From: Psococerastis gibbosa
Taxonomy: Eukaryota > Arthropoda > Insecta > Psocodea > Psocidae
NCBI GenBank assembly: GCA_963971405.1
Contig: OZ020489.1
Coordinates: 31,460,290-31,524,289 of the forward strand
Direction of reading: 5' to 3'
DNA length: 64,000 bases
Shown here in pieces: positions 33,301 through 42,459 of this stretch (position 1 is the first letter of the stretch; every line of letters begins with the position of its first letter). Made by a program: the position numbers and the translations under genes. Under the pieces are notes generated by a model that saw only the letters and a program-made list of their open reading frames with translations, was not told the origin of the DNA and did no database searches.

Positions 33301-34644
33301 GAAAAAGTAAGCTTATGTTCTTGTCACTCTAATATAGTTGTAAGAATAACTAAGATAAGTTATTGGCGATATTCGAAAATACGAATAAAATTTACCTACT
33401 ACAGCCTATGGCTCAAATGAACAATACCTGATAACCTATCACTACAAATTTCTCAGCAAAATTGTTATTTTCACTCGTATTTTTTTTTCATGCTACCAGC
33501 ATCGAGTAAACTAAAGCCTACGATTTCTTCATATCTCTGAGGTACTGACTTTTACAATTTATATTTAAGCCCTCCCTTGGTGTCCAATCCAAGAAACGAT
33601 AACATTTCAAACTGAGGGAACATAAAGACCTTGGCAAAATGCATGCGACAGTGATAGTAAAATGTTCAAAGGTCAGGGATTCCTGAAGCGAAATGTCCAA
33701 AACGGTAATTAAGATAAGCTTATAGGCTAAATGACCCCATACTGTGGCAAGAGTAAACACAGTAAATTAGGCTAAGTATGCGTTTATTATACTTGCTAAA
33801 GCCAAGCCATCTGATAAAAGAGAGGACTGGAAGTGGTTAAATTTTTTTAGGAAAATACCCAGGATTCTACTGCTTCATCAATGAAATTTATCTAGCTTTA
33901 CATTTGCAGGTATAAGACAGAGATCTCCAAATATTACAATAAGTTAACAAACCAGGCCTGGGTATTTGTGAAAAAATGAATTAATTCCTAGTTTCACAGC
34001 CGCACAGATAGGAAAATGGTTGTATAAAAAAAATTGAACACAAAAATACATGCTTCGTAGGAAAGCAGGATAAAGTGCGTTAAACCGATAGTCGTAAATT
34101 ATACGGGTGCATACTAGTAGGTCTTGTCTAAGTTTATTTAGGCAGTTTTTTTTTTTTTTTTTTACGAATTTGTCCAATTTCATATCTTTGCGGCTGTGAA
34201 ACGAGAAATTAATTAATTTAGTCCATAATGCCCAGACCTGCTTTTCTTCAAAATATTTGCAAATATCTGCATTTATTTAGCTAATTGTCAATGGGACATG
34301 ATTAAGGCAGGCTCTTTTTTAAGTTGAAAATTCTCACACACAGTGTAGGCTAGATTATTTAGAAGAAGAAAAACATTTACAGTTTAGTAACATGTAAGCC
34401 ACTTTTTATTTTAATTTTTCAAAGTTTTCCTTTGGTTTTTTTTATACATTGCTACATTACGACAACTAATAGCAAAATTACCAATACGGTACATTAATTT
34501 TCCAAAAGGAATACCTACCTTTGTCTGCATTTTCAAATATTTGGCAAGTTTATACAGCGGGGCAGTAGCTTTGTTTTTCGGTATAAGTCTAATCTTTTTG
34601 CTTTTCCCTCCCTTCATTTCCAAATCTTCCGCCATTGTCTCCAT
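24166..34644 (-). CDS. Oxr1: TLDc-domain protein of the OXR1 / NCOA7 / mustard family (short isoform, 237 aa)
   Basis: Five exons (34644-34519, 32822-32694, 30995-30843, 25027-24858, 24301-24166) join in phase with GT-AG introns to 714 nt ending in TAG. The first 42 residues are basic (KGGKSKKIRLIPKNKA). The TLDc domain fills most of the rest: LPARAEGYMWTLVFSTSQHG, FSLNSLYRKM, SPILLVIQDTENNVFGA, YGTGESLLFRF, YHWTGDNMYFIKG, LWLDGDLYQGRS and the C-terminal LECWAFL. TLDc proteins of this family protect against oxidative damage, and several bind the V-ATPase. The length matches known short C-terminal isoforms that use their own promoter. Upstream LysM/GRAM exons of a long isoform were not found in this window. 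Introns hold MITEs, a SINE and a LINE 3' end. Confidence 0.95.
24565..24706. mobile_element. near-perfect hairpin MITE in Oxr1 intron 4
   Basis: 142 bp with arms of about 65 bp and ends AGGCGGCAATTCTATCGACC and its inverse. The flanks read TA on both sides. It shares the core TGACGTGGTAGCAGACATTA with other MITEs but has its own middle arm CGTTTTGCACCGTAAGCGTG. Transcribed with the intron it would fold into one long hairpin. Confidence 0.92.
24858..25027 (-). CDS. Oxr1: Oxr1 exon 4 (TLDc middle)
   Basis: 170 bp, phase 0 in and phase 2 out, acceptor GTTCCAG and donor GTAAGT. It encodes VFGAITSCSLKMSDYFYGTG and the YHWTGDNMYFIKG signature. Confidence 0.95.
25170..25590. repeat. decayed repeat with G tract in Oxr1 intron 3
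   Basis: It contains a G run (25531-25545) followed by GTTAACCCCCATGAACCCCC and GGCTACGGCCTTGA. Similar G/C-tract plus GGCCGTG/GGCCGCC phrases recur at 44.0 and 61.3 kb. No coding sense was found. Confidence 0.4.
26600..27018 (+). mobile_element. LINE 3' UTR with (GAA)n tail
   Basis: It contains GCAGAAGGCAACGGGAAACC, a phrase common in arthropod LINE 3' UTRs. It ends with AGAGGCATTCGAAGAAGAAG. It lies in Oxr1 intron 3. Confidence 0.65.
27118..27352 (+). repeat. R3 interspersed repeat
   Basis: Shared phrases with 43.3-43.6 kb: GACCTCCTGATTATAATGGA, TCGGAGGTGACCAGGAC and TGTGCACACTACCAAGTT. It is non-coding and lies in Oxr1 intron 3. Confidence 0.75.
27958..28373. mobile_element. type-D composite hairpin MITE
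   Basis: The ends are GGCGGGCATTCCACATACGT and its inverse, with TAA on both sides. The interior has the type-A centre (CTCTATGCCATTGTTAAAAT, GGCGTCATGGGATATGACAA). It also has an inner GGCGGCCATTCCACATAT end on the right only. Its interior is reversed relative to the copy at 35980-36398. Confidence 0.9.
28957..29326. mobile_element. composite hairpin MITE (type-C arms, inner type-A)
   Basis: The ends are GGTGCCCATTCCATTGACCG and its inverse, with TAA on both sides. Outer arms and nesting junction equal those of 7724-8099. It lies in Oxr1 intron 3. Confidence 0.9.
30843..30995 (-). CDS. Oxr1: Oxr1 exon 3 (TLDc first half)
   Basis: 153 bp, phase 0-0, acceptor GTTTTAG and donor GTAAGT. It encodes the conserved YMWTLVFSTSQHGFSLNSLY and the SPILLVIQD strand. 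Confidence 0.95.
31565..31662 (+). mobile_element. SINE fragment, plus orientation
   Basis: GGAGGGCATGTAAAGCAGGC, TCCCGGGCTTTCCTAGTTGA and the terminal TAGAACAAAAAAGTCGAC match the 9.2 kb SINE body. The tRNA-like head is missing. It lies in Oxr1 intron 2. Confidence 0.7.
32156..32647. repeat. direct repeat of about 50 bp flanking a MITE
   Basis: TTAGGTTCAGAACCCGGACG ... GATGGTCTCAA occurs at 32156-32222 and again at 32595-32647, on either side of the MITE at 32225-32594. The two differ at a few bases. Confidence 0.85.
32225..32594. mobile_element. composite hairpin MITE (type-C arms, inner type-A), left end truncated
   Basis: It lacks the first roughly 17 bases of the left terminus. The rest matches 7724-8099, including the inner element at 32282-32523. 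The right end is intact (GGTCGGTGGAATGGGCGCC). It lies in Oxr1 intron 2. Confidence 0.88.
32694..32822 (-). CDS. Oxr1: Oxr1 exon 2
   Basis: 129 bp, phase 0-0, acceptor TTTGCAG and donor CAG/GTATAT. It encodes VLSMSEELRRALYASSVGSL and FIPDLVGVTEILNEDHRRQ, the helical lead into the TLDc domain. Confidence 0.92.
32823..34518. other. Oxr1 intron 1, no repeat recognised
   Basis: AT-rich intron with a T tract at 34147-34163. I see no mobile element or nested gene. Confidence 0.5.
34519..34644 (-). CDS. Oxr1: Oxr1 exon 1 (start codon)
   Basis: 126 bp, 42 codons, ending in phase 0 at donor AAAG/GTAGGT. The start ATG at 34644-34642 has A at -3 and G at +4. A second in-frame ATG lies three codons later. 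Confidence 0.88.
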
Positions 34645-35254
34645 TGTTATAAGTTCCAGTTATAACACTCAATAACACAAGGGTATTTATTAGTTATTAC
34701 TAAAGTACAACGTTAAGCACAAACTACAATAATGTTAAATGCACAACGTTTAAGCTGCAAATACAAACACACTCAATTCAAACTAATGTTCATTGTTATT
34801 GTTGAGTTAATACACTACACATTGTGTTTACACACACGCGGTTGGCCAATCACTATTAATAATTACATAGCCTATACTCGTACAGCGGTAAGACCAGGTA
34901 CTAGCTGAGAAATAATGCTGAAGACGAACCAATTGGGTGAAAAACTATCTGGTCTGTTACACCAATCAGCTGCCACTAAATACGATCTATCACACGTCGG
35001 CAGAGGAAAGTTTATTATCAACTTTTAATCTTAAAACTGATATCTATGCAATAATCTTAAAAGAAAAGTAAACAAGGTAGGCTATTTTAGGGTAACGGCT
35101 CGGCTCAGTACAAGGCCATAAGGCTTATAATTATAATATATAGGGAGTCCCCGGGATACTAAAAAAAATTCTTCAAGATAATGAAGCTACAAATTCAAAC
35201 AAACCGGCCGAATTAAATTTGATTTTTTGTTCAGTAAAGTAAATTTAATCACAT
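34645..35254 (-). promoter_or_regulatory. presumed promoter/5' UTR region of Oxr1
   Basis: Directly upstream of the start codon. A CCAAT box on the plus strand (34846-34850) is the only recognisable element, and no TATA box is evident. The placement is inferred from the gene, not from a motif match. Confidence 0.3.
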
Positions 35255-35655
35255 TAAGAGTGTCCGTCCCGTAGGAAATGGGGACCCCAAAATCCGTTGT
35301 TTTCACAGACTTCTTATTTATAATTTAATTAACAAAGGAAGATACTAAAGCTTTGGGTCGATTTTAGTTGTAGAAGACTACATTATGCATCATATAATAG
35401 GGTATTTTTAATTTTTGGTACCGTAGCTTTTTATTAAAAATAATTCAGGGCTAAAATTTCAACTGAAATAGATACCATGAAAAAACTGCAAAACCAAAAA
35501 TTAATAATATCCTATTATATGATGCATAAAGTAGTCTTCTACCACTTAAATGAACTAATATTTTAATAACTTGCTTAGTTAATTAATTTAAAAATGAGAA
35601 GTATTACATTGCAAGCAGCCGATTTCTTACGGGTCGTACGTACACGACTAACTGC
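35255..35655. mobile_element. fold-back element, family FB2 (decayed)
   Basis: It starts TAAGAGTGTCCGTCCCGTAG. It contains the inverted pair GTAGAAGACTACATTATGCA / ATGCATAAAGTAGTCTTCTA. The right end CTTACGGGTCGTACG is diverged. It is related to 60518-60868. Confidence 0.75.
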
Positions 35656-35979
35656 ACAATTGGTTTTCCACTAACTTAAGACAAGCCATTTTCTAAATGA
35701 CACCATTCACTTTGATTAAAAAAAATTAAGTGCATCCATTTGTATTTAATTTAATTTGACTGTATACCTGTATCTTCAACCATTAGTTCAACTAGAAGTA
35801 GAAGTAAACTGTACAGTAAATGAAACAGGGATATTCTACAAAATTATGTCATTGAGTCCCCCCCCCCCTCCTCCCCCCAAAGACCCAAACTGTGGAAACT
35901 ATGTGTTATGTAGGTTTTACTCAGTTTTACAGAGTTTTATGGTTCAATGTCCCATTCTGGGAAGTAGAAAGCCACTTTA

Positions 35980-36398
35980 GGCGGGTATTCCACATACGTA
36001 CATCGTCAATGAAAATTATGAAATTGAAAGACATTTCAATTTTTCATTGATGGCGGCCATTCCACATGTTTTTTCAAAAATTGACAATTTTCTATTGAAA
36101 CGTATGCGCCAAATTTTTGAAATTTGTTTGCATTTGTTTCTTGAAATTGTATTCTTCGTCGCCTTATTATTTAAACCTTATTATAATTTTTATACAGGAA
36201 TGCGTTCTTTTTAAAGAGATCAATTAAAATAATTGTACTTGTCATATCCCATGACGCCATTTTTTTAATTTTAGTTTGTTTGTTTGTGATTTTACTCTAT
36301 GATCAATTGATCAATTTTAACAATGGCATAGAGTAAAATTGAAATGCCCTTCAATTTCATAATTTTCATTGACGATGTACGTATTTGGAATACCCGCC
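35980..36398. mobile_element. type-D composite hairpin MITE, opposite orientation
   Basis: The ends are GGCGGGTATTCCACATACGT and a slightly diverged inverse; the flanks are TTA and ATA. The inner single end GGCGGCCATTCCACATG lies on the left, and the type-A centre runs in reverse. It is the same build as 27958-28373. Confidence 0.88.
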
Positions 36399-37127
36399 AT
36401 AGGAAAAGCAATAACCTAGTCTTGTGAGAACTGCAGTATCAGGTGAACGGTCGAATCCATAGGAGATGGCTTGTAATAAACCTATTTCCTGGAAGGTCAT
36501 TGCTACCAACGGCCTCTTCTGCAATAATTAAACGAAATAATGCAACAAAACCGAGAATGAACTAGTTTAACGGTCCAACTAATAAATGGGCAAGACATAA
36601 GACGAACAATGACTGACCGTTACTCAGGACTCACTTTAACTACAGTAATTCAGCAGTCTAGACCTCAGCAAAAGGACGATAATAGTAACTTATTTAGGAT
36701 CATTAGATGCGTTGCACCAGCAGGCACCAGGCATAGCACAAGATACTGAGTTAACTTTTTACCGGGGTTAAACATTTGAAGAAAACAAATTTTTTTTGGA
36801 AGCTATTCGAAAATTGTATTTTTTGCATTTTTGACCCCGATAATATTAAATAAAGTTGGTACCTCATGCCATTGAATATATAACACTATAGAATGGTCAC
36901 GACGGTCAAATATTGCAAACAGGCTTTTCTGGTGAAAAACCTACAAACTAGAAAAAAGGTTGGACGTCCCGCTGGTGTCAGCCCATTGTGCAATTCGTCA
37001 GGGTACAACTCGTCACATCTTTACCAGGGACGGTCTAAATACCCTCACTATGCAATACTCTCAATTTCTTCCTGCCCCTTCAATTGGCTGCCTATTTTAA
37101 TAATGGCCAGTGGTATATACTGTATAT
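36399..37127. other. no gene recognised
   Basis: Unremarkable sequence between the type-D MITE and the R1 cluster. Confidence 0.4.
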
Positions 37128-37990
37128 ATTTTATTGCTTTCCAATTTATACGTAGTAAAGGAAAGCTTTGTGATGGTCGAAATTTTCGATTCCGAGATTT
37201 CAACGGATTTACACGTTTTCAGGTCCCAGCAGGAACCCAAAAAAGTGGTTTTTACGAAATGTCTGTCTGTCTGTCTGTCTGTCTGCCTGTGCATCGATTT
37301 CCGGGCAAACTAAGCGGTCGATTTTGATGAAATTTAGCATGTAGGTTTACAAAAGTCATATTTTTTTTTATTTTGGGCCAATTCAATTTGGGGGGGTTTT
37401 ATTCACAAAAAACTCCAAAAAACGTCTAAAAAAATTATTTCTCAAACACGGCTCCAACAAGTTCTTTTAAATTCTCATATATTGTAGTTGTTGTTAATGC
37501 TGACAAATTGCGGGGGGTCACTTGCCCCTTGATAGTTTTTCTTCTGGAGGTAAAAAAATAAAAATAACTAAATTTTAATGAGAAATGACTAAAAAATAAT
37601 TTTCTGCGAAACCTTTCTATCGATGATTTCTACCTTCAGGCATGTTTTAGGTGTTAAATTGAGTAACTAAACCGGATAGGTTGCTCTCCCAAAAAAATAT
37701 TTGATTTTGCACAAAAAATTATTTTTTGAAAAAATGATAGAAAATTCGCGCTCAAATGCCTTGCGTGTCCTGCCATTATAGCTGTGTGGTAATTAATGTG
37801 TTGGTCTGACCTATCTAGAATTTATCTCACTTCCAGTGACATCAGGTGGACAACTCCCCCCCCCCCCCCCCCCCCCGAGATATCGGAAATTTAACAACTG
37901 GAAAATCATTTACCATGAAATTACTCATATTCCCTATCTACAAATGTTGATAAATTGGAAAGTAAACTCGGACCGGTTCTTTTATTTGAC
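37128..37990 (+). repeat. R1 interspersed repeat, near full length, with (TCTG)n and poly-C
   Basis: It starts TTTATTGCTTTCCAATTTAT and contains TCGATTCCGAGATTTCAACG. A (GTCT)n tract lies at 37260-37286, followed by CATCGATTTCCGGGCAAACT. A poly-C run lies at 37856-37876. It ends at ACTCGGACCGGTTCTTTTAT. It is non-coding. A GTCY microsatellite in a short AT-rich repeat recalls DINE-1/mini-me type Helentron derivatives; that is a hypothesis only. Confidence 0.85.
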
Positions 37991-38158
37991 CTAGCATTGT
38001 ACTTCTGCTCAGCATAGGCTTTCCAACAATAGCTTATTTTAGAATTGCAGATGATTTAATTACACTTAATGGATCTACTGTAAAATACTAAATCTACCTA
38101 TTATTATTTTGAAGCCGTATATGAGAGCTTCTTCAAATTCAAATTGGAATAATGCTAA

Positions 38159-38330
38159 GGCGGCTATTCCACTGGTCAATTATACTTCAAATTTGATTTT
38201 GTCATTGACGGAAAATCTTCAATGATACTTTATTTATTTTTACACCACATTCCACTGGTTTTCAACAATTGATCATTTTTGTTTTCATTTTTTTCCAAAT
38301 TTGTAAGTTTGCCCGCAGTCTTTCTCAAAA
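38159..38330. mobile_element. truncated GGCGG MITE (left part only)
   Basis: GGCGGCTATTCCACTGGTCA starts a MITE-type terminus preceded by TAA. A second terminal-like ACATTCCACTGGTTTTCAAC follows near 38266. No closing inverse is found before R1 sequence begins. Confidence 0.6.
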
Positions 38331-38640
38331 AACTAAAAAAGCGGCTCCAACGATTTCTTTTAAATTCATATATATTGTAGTCAATATTAATGTTAATAAA
38401 ATGCGGGAGGTCGCTTGCCGCAAGATAGTTTGCTTCTGGGGGTAAAAAATATAAAAAAAAAATTAAGGAAAAATGACTATAACAAATAATTTTCGATGAT
38501 TTCTACTTTCAAACATGTTTAAGGTGTTAAATTGAGTAACGAAACCGGACAGGTTGCTTTCCAAAAAAAAATAATATTTATTTTTGTGCAAAAAATTATT
38601 TTTTTAAAAGATGATAGAAAAAAACGGTCACGAGGTATGA
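38330..38640 (+). repeat. R1 repeat, central fragment
   Basis: It matches the R1 middle: CGGCTCCAACGATTTCTTTT, TATTGTAGTCAATATTAATG and CGAAACCGGACAGGTTGCTT. Confidence 0.8.
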
Positions 38641-38880
38641 TTTTTGTGAACCTACATGCTAAATTTCTTTTAAATTAACCGAGTAGTTTGCCCAGAAATC
38701 GATGAACAGACAGTGGCAGACAGGCGGACAGAGCGATAGACAGACGTTTTGTAAAAACCACTTTTTTGGGTCCCTGGGACCTCAAAACGTGTAAATCTGT
38801 TGAAATCTCCGAATCGAAAATTTCGACCATGACAAAGCTTTCCTTATATAGGTGCTACGTATAAATTGGAGAGCAATAAA
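38640..38880 (-). repeat. R1 repeat, 5' fragment, inverted
   Basis: On the minus strand it reads CGATTCGGAGATTTCAACAG and GAGGTCCCAGGGACCC. The (GTCT)-type tract is degenerate here. It abuts the plus-oriented central fragment, so the two form a rearranged head-to-middle pair. Confidence 0.8.
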
Positions 38881-38884
38881 TAAA

Positions 38885-39005
38885 GACTTTTGTTGTTGTT
38901 TCTATGACTAAACCAACCTAGCGGAGTTAGGGCTATAAAGCCCTCTCTTACACTCAACTAGGAAGGCCCGGTACCGCCTGCTTCACATGCCCTCCGAAGC
39001 ATGGC
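38885..39005 (-). mobile_element. SINE fragment
   Basis: ACCAACCTAGCGGAGTTAGG, GAAGGCCCGGTACCGCCTGC and CATGCCCTCCGAAGCATGG match the SINE body at 9.2 kb. It adjoins the 5' end of an inverted R1 copy. Confidence 0.75.
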
Positions 39006-39119
39006 ATCCACTCATTACATCACCTTTGAATTACCAACAGATTTTTAGCAATTATGAGTTAAACCAAAAAATATATATATACAAATATACAACCAAATAA
39101 TTATATTGTAAGTAATGAC

Positions 39120-39915
39120 AATTCAAAAAGAACCGGTCCGAGATTACTCGAACATGCTTTCCCATTTATCAGCCACTTAGTAGATAGAGAAAATAAGTAA
39201 TTTCATGGTAAATAATTTTCTTTTGGTTTAATGTCGCATATCTCGGGGGAAGGGGGGGGGGGGGGGTTCACCTGACGTCACTGGAGGTGAGGTAACCTCA
39301 ATAAATTTTGAAATCTATAAAACTCCATTCTATCTAGTGTACGCTGTAACCATTTGGGAAGGGGGGGTCCGGAACCTAAGGACCCCCTCTGGCAATCGCC
39401 TAGGATATCACCTATCCCAAAGTACTGAATTAATCGATGGCATTGCATATTCAAGACCGGTCAGACAACACATTACCCCACAGGAATAATGGCAGGGCAC
39501 GCAATGCATTTGACCGTCAATTTTCAGTCATTTTTTTCAAAAAAACATTTTTTTGCCCAAAAAAAAATACTTTTTTGGGAAAGCAACCTTTCCGGTTTTC
39601 TTTACTCTTTTTAACACCTAAAACATGCCTGAAGATAGAAATCATCGATAGAAAGGTTTAGCAGATTTTTTTTTTTTTTTTTTAGTCATCTTTCATTTAA
39701 ATTTAGATATTTTTATTTTTTTACCCCCCGAAGCAAACAATCATGGGGCAAGTGACCCCCCACATTTTATTAACATTAATAAGGGCTACAATATATGTGA
39801 ACTTAAAAGAAATCGTTTTTGAGAAATAATTTTTTTAGACATTTTTTTCGGAGTTTTTTTAGAATAAAACCCCCCCAAATTGAGTTAGCCCAAAATAAAA
39901 AAAAATCGTCCCGAG
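39120..39915 (-). repeat. R1 repeat, 3' two-thirds, inverted, with poly-G
   Basis: The reverse complement of 37.4-38.0 kb, from AACCGGTCCGAG through a G run near 39250-39266 to CCCAAATTGAGTTAGCCCAA. It faces the plus-oriented copy that starts at about 39925. Confidence 0.85.
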
Positions 39916-40053
39916 GTGTGATATTTATATGTAGTCTAAGGAAAGCTTTGTGATGGTTGAAATTTTCGATTCCGAGATTTCAACGGATTTACACGTTTTG
40001 AGGTCCCAGGAACCAAAAAAGTGGTTTTTACGAAATGTCTGTCTGTCGCTCTG

Positions 40054-41371
40054 TATGTACATCCCAAAAGAAATGAGCCTTATTTTTTTCCGGACGCGAG
40101 TGTACATTCCGGCGCGCTCTGACGCTTGGGGCAGGTGGTGGAGGGTCTTAGCTTCCATACGCGGCCGGTGCCTGTCGGCTCTGAGCTCTCGGAGCGGCAG
40201 GACGGGTGTTTCCGTGAACGTCTATTTTCAATTTTCGACACGGCGCGATGGAGTCAAAAATCGATCAACGCTACGCAATTAAATTCTGCTTCAAACTCGG
40301 CAAGAATGCTACCGAAACGTTTGGAATGCTTCAGGAGGCCTTCAAGGATGATTGTTTATCGTACTCGCAAGTTAAAAAGTGGCACAAAGCATTTAAGGAG
40401 GGCCGGGAAGAGGTGGCCGACGAACCTCGGTCTGGACGACCGTCAACCTCCCGAACCGACGAGAACGTGCAGCGAGTGCGCGATTTTTTGAACGCCGATC
40501 GTCGGTTCAGTGTTTATCAAGTAGCAGATGCCCTAAACATTCCGAAATCGACAGTACATCGAGTCATTTCCGAGGATTTATCGATGCGGAAGGTGTGCGC
40601 CAAACTTGTGCCGCGGGTGTTGACTGACGAACAAAAACAGCTCCGGGTGGTTCGGTGTGAAGAACTCTTGCAAATGTGCGAAGATGACCCGGAGTTTTTA
40701 AACAAAGTGGTAACAGGTGACGAAACATGGTGTTTCCAGTACGATCCGGAGACGAAAAGGCAGAGCGCTGAGTGGCACACCACCGCGTCACCCCGGCCGA
40801 AGAAAGCTCGGATGAGCAAATCCAGGACCAAGACAATGCTCGTCGCCTTCTTCGACGCCAGGGGGATTGTGCACTACGAGTTCGTACCACCCGGACGCAC
40901 AGTGAATGCCGCCTTCCACCTGGAAGTCCTCAAAAGACTCAAAAGAAAGGTCACAAGCAAGCGGAGCGCGATCAAAAACGACTGGAGTTTGCACCACGAC
41001 AACGCGCCGAGCCACACCGCGTTCATCGTGACCAAGTACCTGGCCCGGATTCAACTCGGCGTGGTTCCCCAGCCTCCCTACAGCCCGGACTTGTCTCCCC
41101 CGGACTTCTTTTTGTTTCCGCGGTTGAAAAGTGTGCTAAAGGGCAAGCACTGGGACTCGGTTGAGGACATCCAAGAGAATGTCACAGCAGCCCTCAAGGA
41201 CATCCCTAAGGAGGCCTACCAGGAAGCCTTCCGGACTTGGAAGACCCGTCTCCAAAAGTGCATTGATGCAGGAGGATCCTATTTTGAAGAATTTTGAGGC
41301 GTTGTAGCGATCTGCTGAATAAAACTATTTTTTTTTGAAAAAGGCTCATTTCTTTTGGGATGGACCCTGTA
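40054..41371 (+). mobile_element. mariner (Tc1/mariner) transposon with intact transposase, nested in R1
   Basis: Inverted ends share CATCCCAAAAGAAATGAGCC (left from about 40060, inverse at 41343-41362). TA lies at both borders (40054-40055 and 41370-41371). The right terminus has an extra outer CAGGGTC, whereas the left outer bases TGTA do not match it. One transposase frame fills the interior. The element is visibly GC-richer than its AT-rich surroundings, suggesting recent arrival, possibly from another species. Confidence 0.95.
40248..41297 (+). CDS. mariner transposase, full length (349 aa)
   Basis: DDE/D transposase that cuts the element out and inserts it at TA. The N-terminal half has two helix-turn-helix parts for TIR binding: about residues 8-60, with the WHKAFKEGR phrase, and about 80-110, NIPKSTVHRVIS. 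The catalytic triad is Asp158 (TGDETW), Asp251 (HHDNAPSH) and Asp286 (YSPDLSPPDFF) with 34 residues between the last two. This is D,D34D, diagnostic of mariner. The frame is uninterrupted and of normal family length. It starts at ATGGAGTC, 192 nt inside the left end, and an AATAAA follows at 41318. The linker motif and all three aspartates are present, so activity is possible. The subfamily cannot be fixed by eye. Confidence 0.95.
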   Translation: MESKIDQRYAIKFCFKLGKNATETFGMLQEAFKDDCLSYSQVKKWHKAFKEGREEVADEPRSGRPSTSRTDENVQRVRDFLNADRRFSVYQVADALNIPKSTVHRVISEDLSMRKVCAKLVPRVLTDEQKQLRVVRCEELLQMCEDDPEFLNKVVTGDETWCFQYDPETKRQSAEWHTTASPRPKKARMSKSRTKTMLVAFFDARGIVHYEFVPPGRTVNAAFHLEVLKRLKRKVTSKRSAIKNDWSLHHDNAPSHTAFIVTKYLARIQLGVVPQPPYSPDLSPPDFFLFPRLKSVLKGKHWDSVEDIQENVTAALKDIPKEAYQEAFRTWKTRLQKCIDAGGSYFEEF

Positions 41372-41689
41372 TGTCTGTCTGTCTGTTCGTCTGTCTGTCT
41401 GTTCATCGATTTCCGGGCAAACTATTTGGCCGATTTTGAAGAAATTTTGCATGTAGGTTCACACAAATCATACCTCGAGACTATTTTTTTTTATTTCGAG
41501 CTAACTCAATTTGGGGGTTTCATTCTCAAAAAAAATAAATAAATAAAAATAATGTCTAAAAATTGATTTCGCCAAAACGGCCCCAACGATTTCTTTTAAA
41601 TTCACATATCTTGTAGTCGTTATTAATGTTAAAATGCAGGGGGTCGCTTGCCCCTTGATAGTTTGCTTCTGGGGGTAAAAAAATAAAAA

Positions 41690-41997
41690 TAACTCAATTT
41701 TCATGAAAAATTATTAAAAAATAATTTTTCTGCGAAACCTTTCTATCGATTATTTCTACCTTCAGGCATGTTTTAGGTGTTAAATTAATTAACGAAACCG
41801 GACAGGTTGCTTTCCCAAAAAACCATTTGGTTTTGAGCAAAAATAACTCAATTTTCATGAAAAATTATTAAAAAATAATTTTTCTGCGAAACCTTTCTAT
41901 CGATTATTTCTACCTTCAGGCATGTTTTAGGTGTTAAATTAATTAACGAAACCGGACAGGTTGCTTTCCCAAAAAACCATTTGGTTTTGAGCAAAAA
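41690..41997. repeat. exact 154-bp tandem duplication inside R1
   Basis: The unit from AACTCAATTTTCATGAAAAA to TTTTGAGCAAAAAT occurs twice in a row (41690-41843 and 41844-41997) with no difference that I can see. Confidence 0.9.
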
Positions 41998-42229
41998 TTT
42001 TGTTTTTTGAAAAAATGATAGAAAATTTACGCTTAAATGCATTGCGTGCCCTGCCATTATTGCTGTGTGGTATTGTGTTGGTCTGACCTATCTAGAATTT
42101 AACTCATCTCCAGTGACATCAGGTGCTACAACCCCCCCCCCCCCCCCCGAAATATCGGAAATGTAACTATAGGAAAATTATTTACCATGAAATTATTAGT
42201 AAAGTAAATTCGTGTCGGGGTGGTACTAC

Positions 42230-42455
42230 CCGTGGTACAGGAGTTTTCAGGTTGCATCAACAGCCTCCTGTTTAACCTATCGACAGTCAGGGAAGACTGC
42301 CGGGACCGCCGGCTTTACATGCCCTCCGAAGCATGGTAGTCAGAAGATAAATAATTATACCACTAGAAAATTTTGGCATTCGGGTGGGACTCGAACCAGT
42401 CACCTTGAGCAACAGTTCGCTGCCAAGTATCATCTTAGTTCGCGTTTCTATAGAA
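42230..42455 (-). mobile_element. SINE, second subfamily (tRNA-like head differs)
   Basis: The body GACCGCCGGCTTTACATGCC and CTCCGAAGCATGG matches the common SINE. The head side has a B-box-like GGTTCGAGTCCC on the minus strand and different flanking sequence. It may be a SINE with a different tRNA-like head. Confidence 0.6.
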
Positions 42456-42459
42456 TGGA

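Larger units (their letters stand above)
39925..42195 (+). repeat. R1 repeat interrupted by the mariner element
   Basis: 5' part 39925-40053 (CGATTCCGAGATTTCAACGG, then GTCTGTCTGTC). The mariner follows, and R1 resumes at 41372 with GTCTGTCTGTCTGTTC and CATCGATTTCCGGGCAAACT. It continues to poly-C at 42132-42148. The insertion point is inside the (TCTG)n tract. Confidence 0.92.

Noticed and set aside
37260..37286. CRISPR-like short repeats
   Set aside because: It is a plain TCTG microsatellite inside a dispersed eukaryotic repeat; there are no spacers.
40517..41164. Several long open frames antisense to or shifted from the mariner transposase
   Set aside because: They are GC-driven shadows of the real transposase frame, with no motif of their own.
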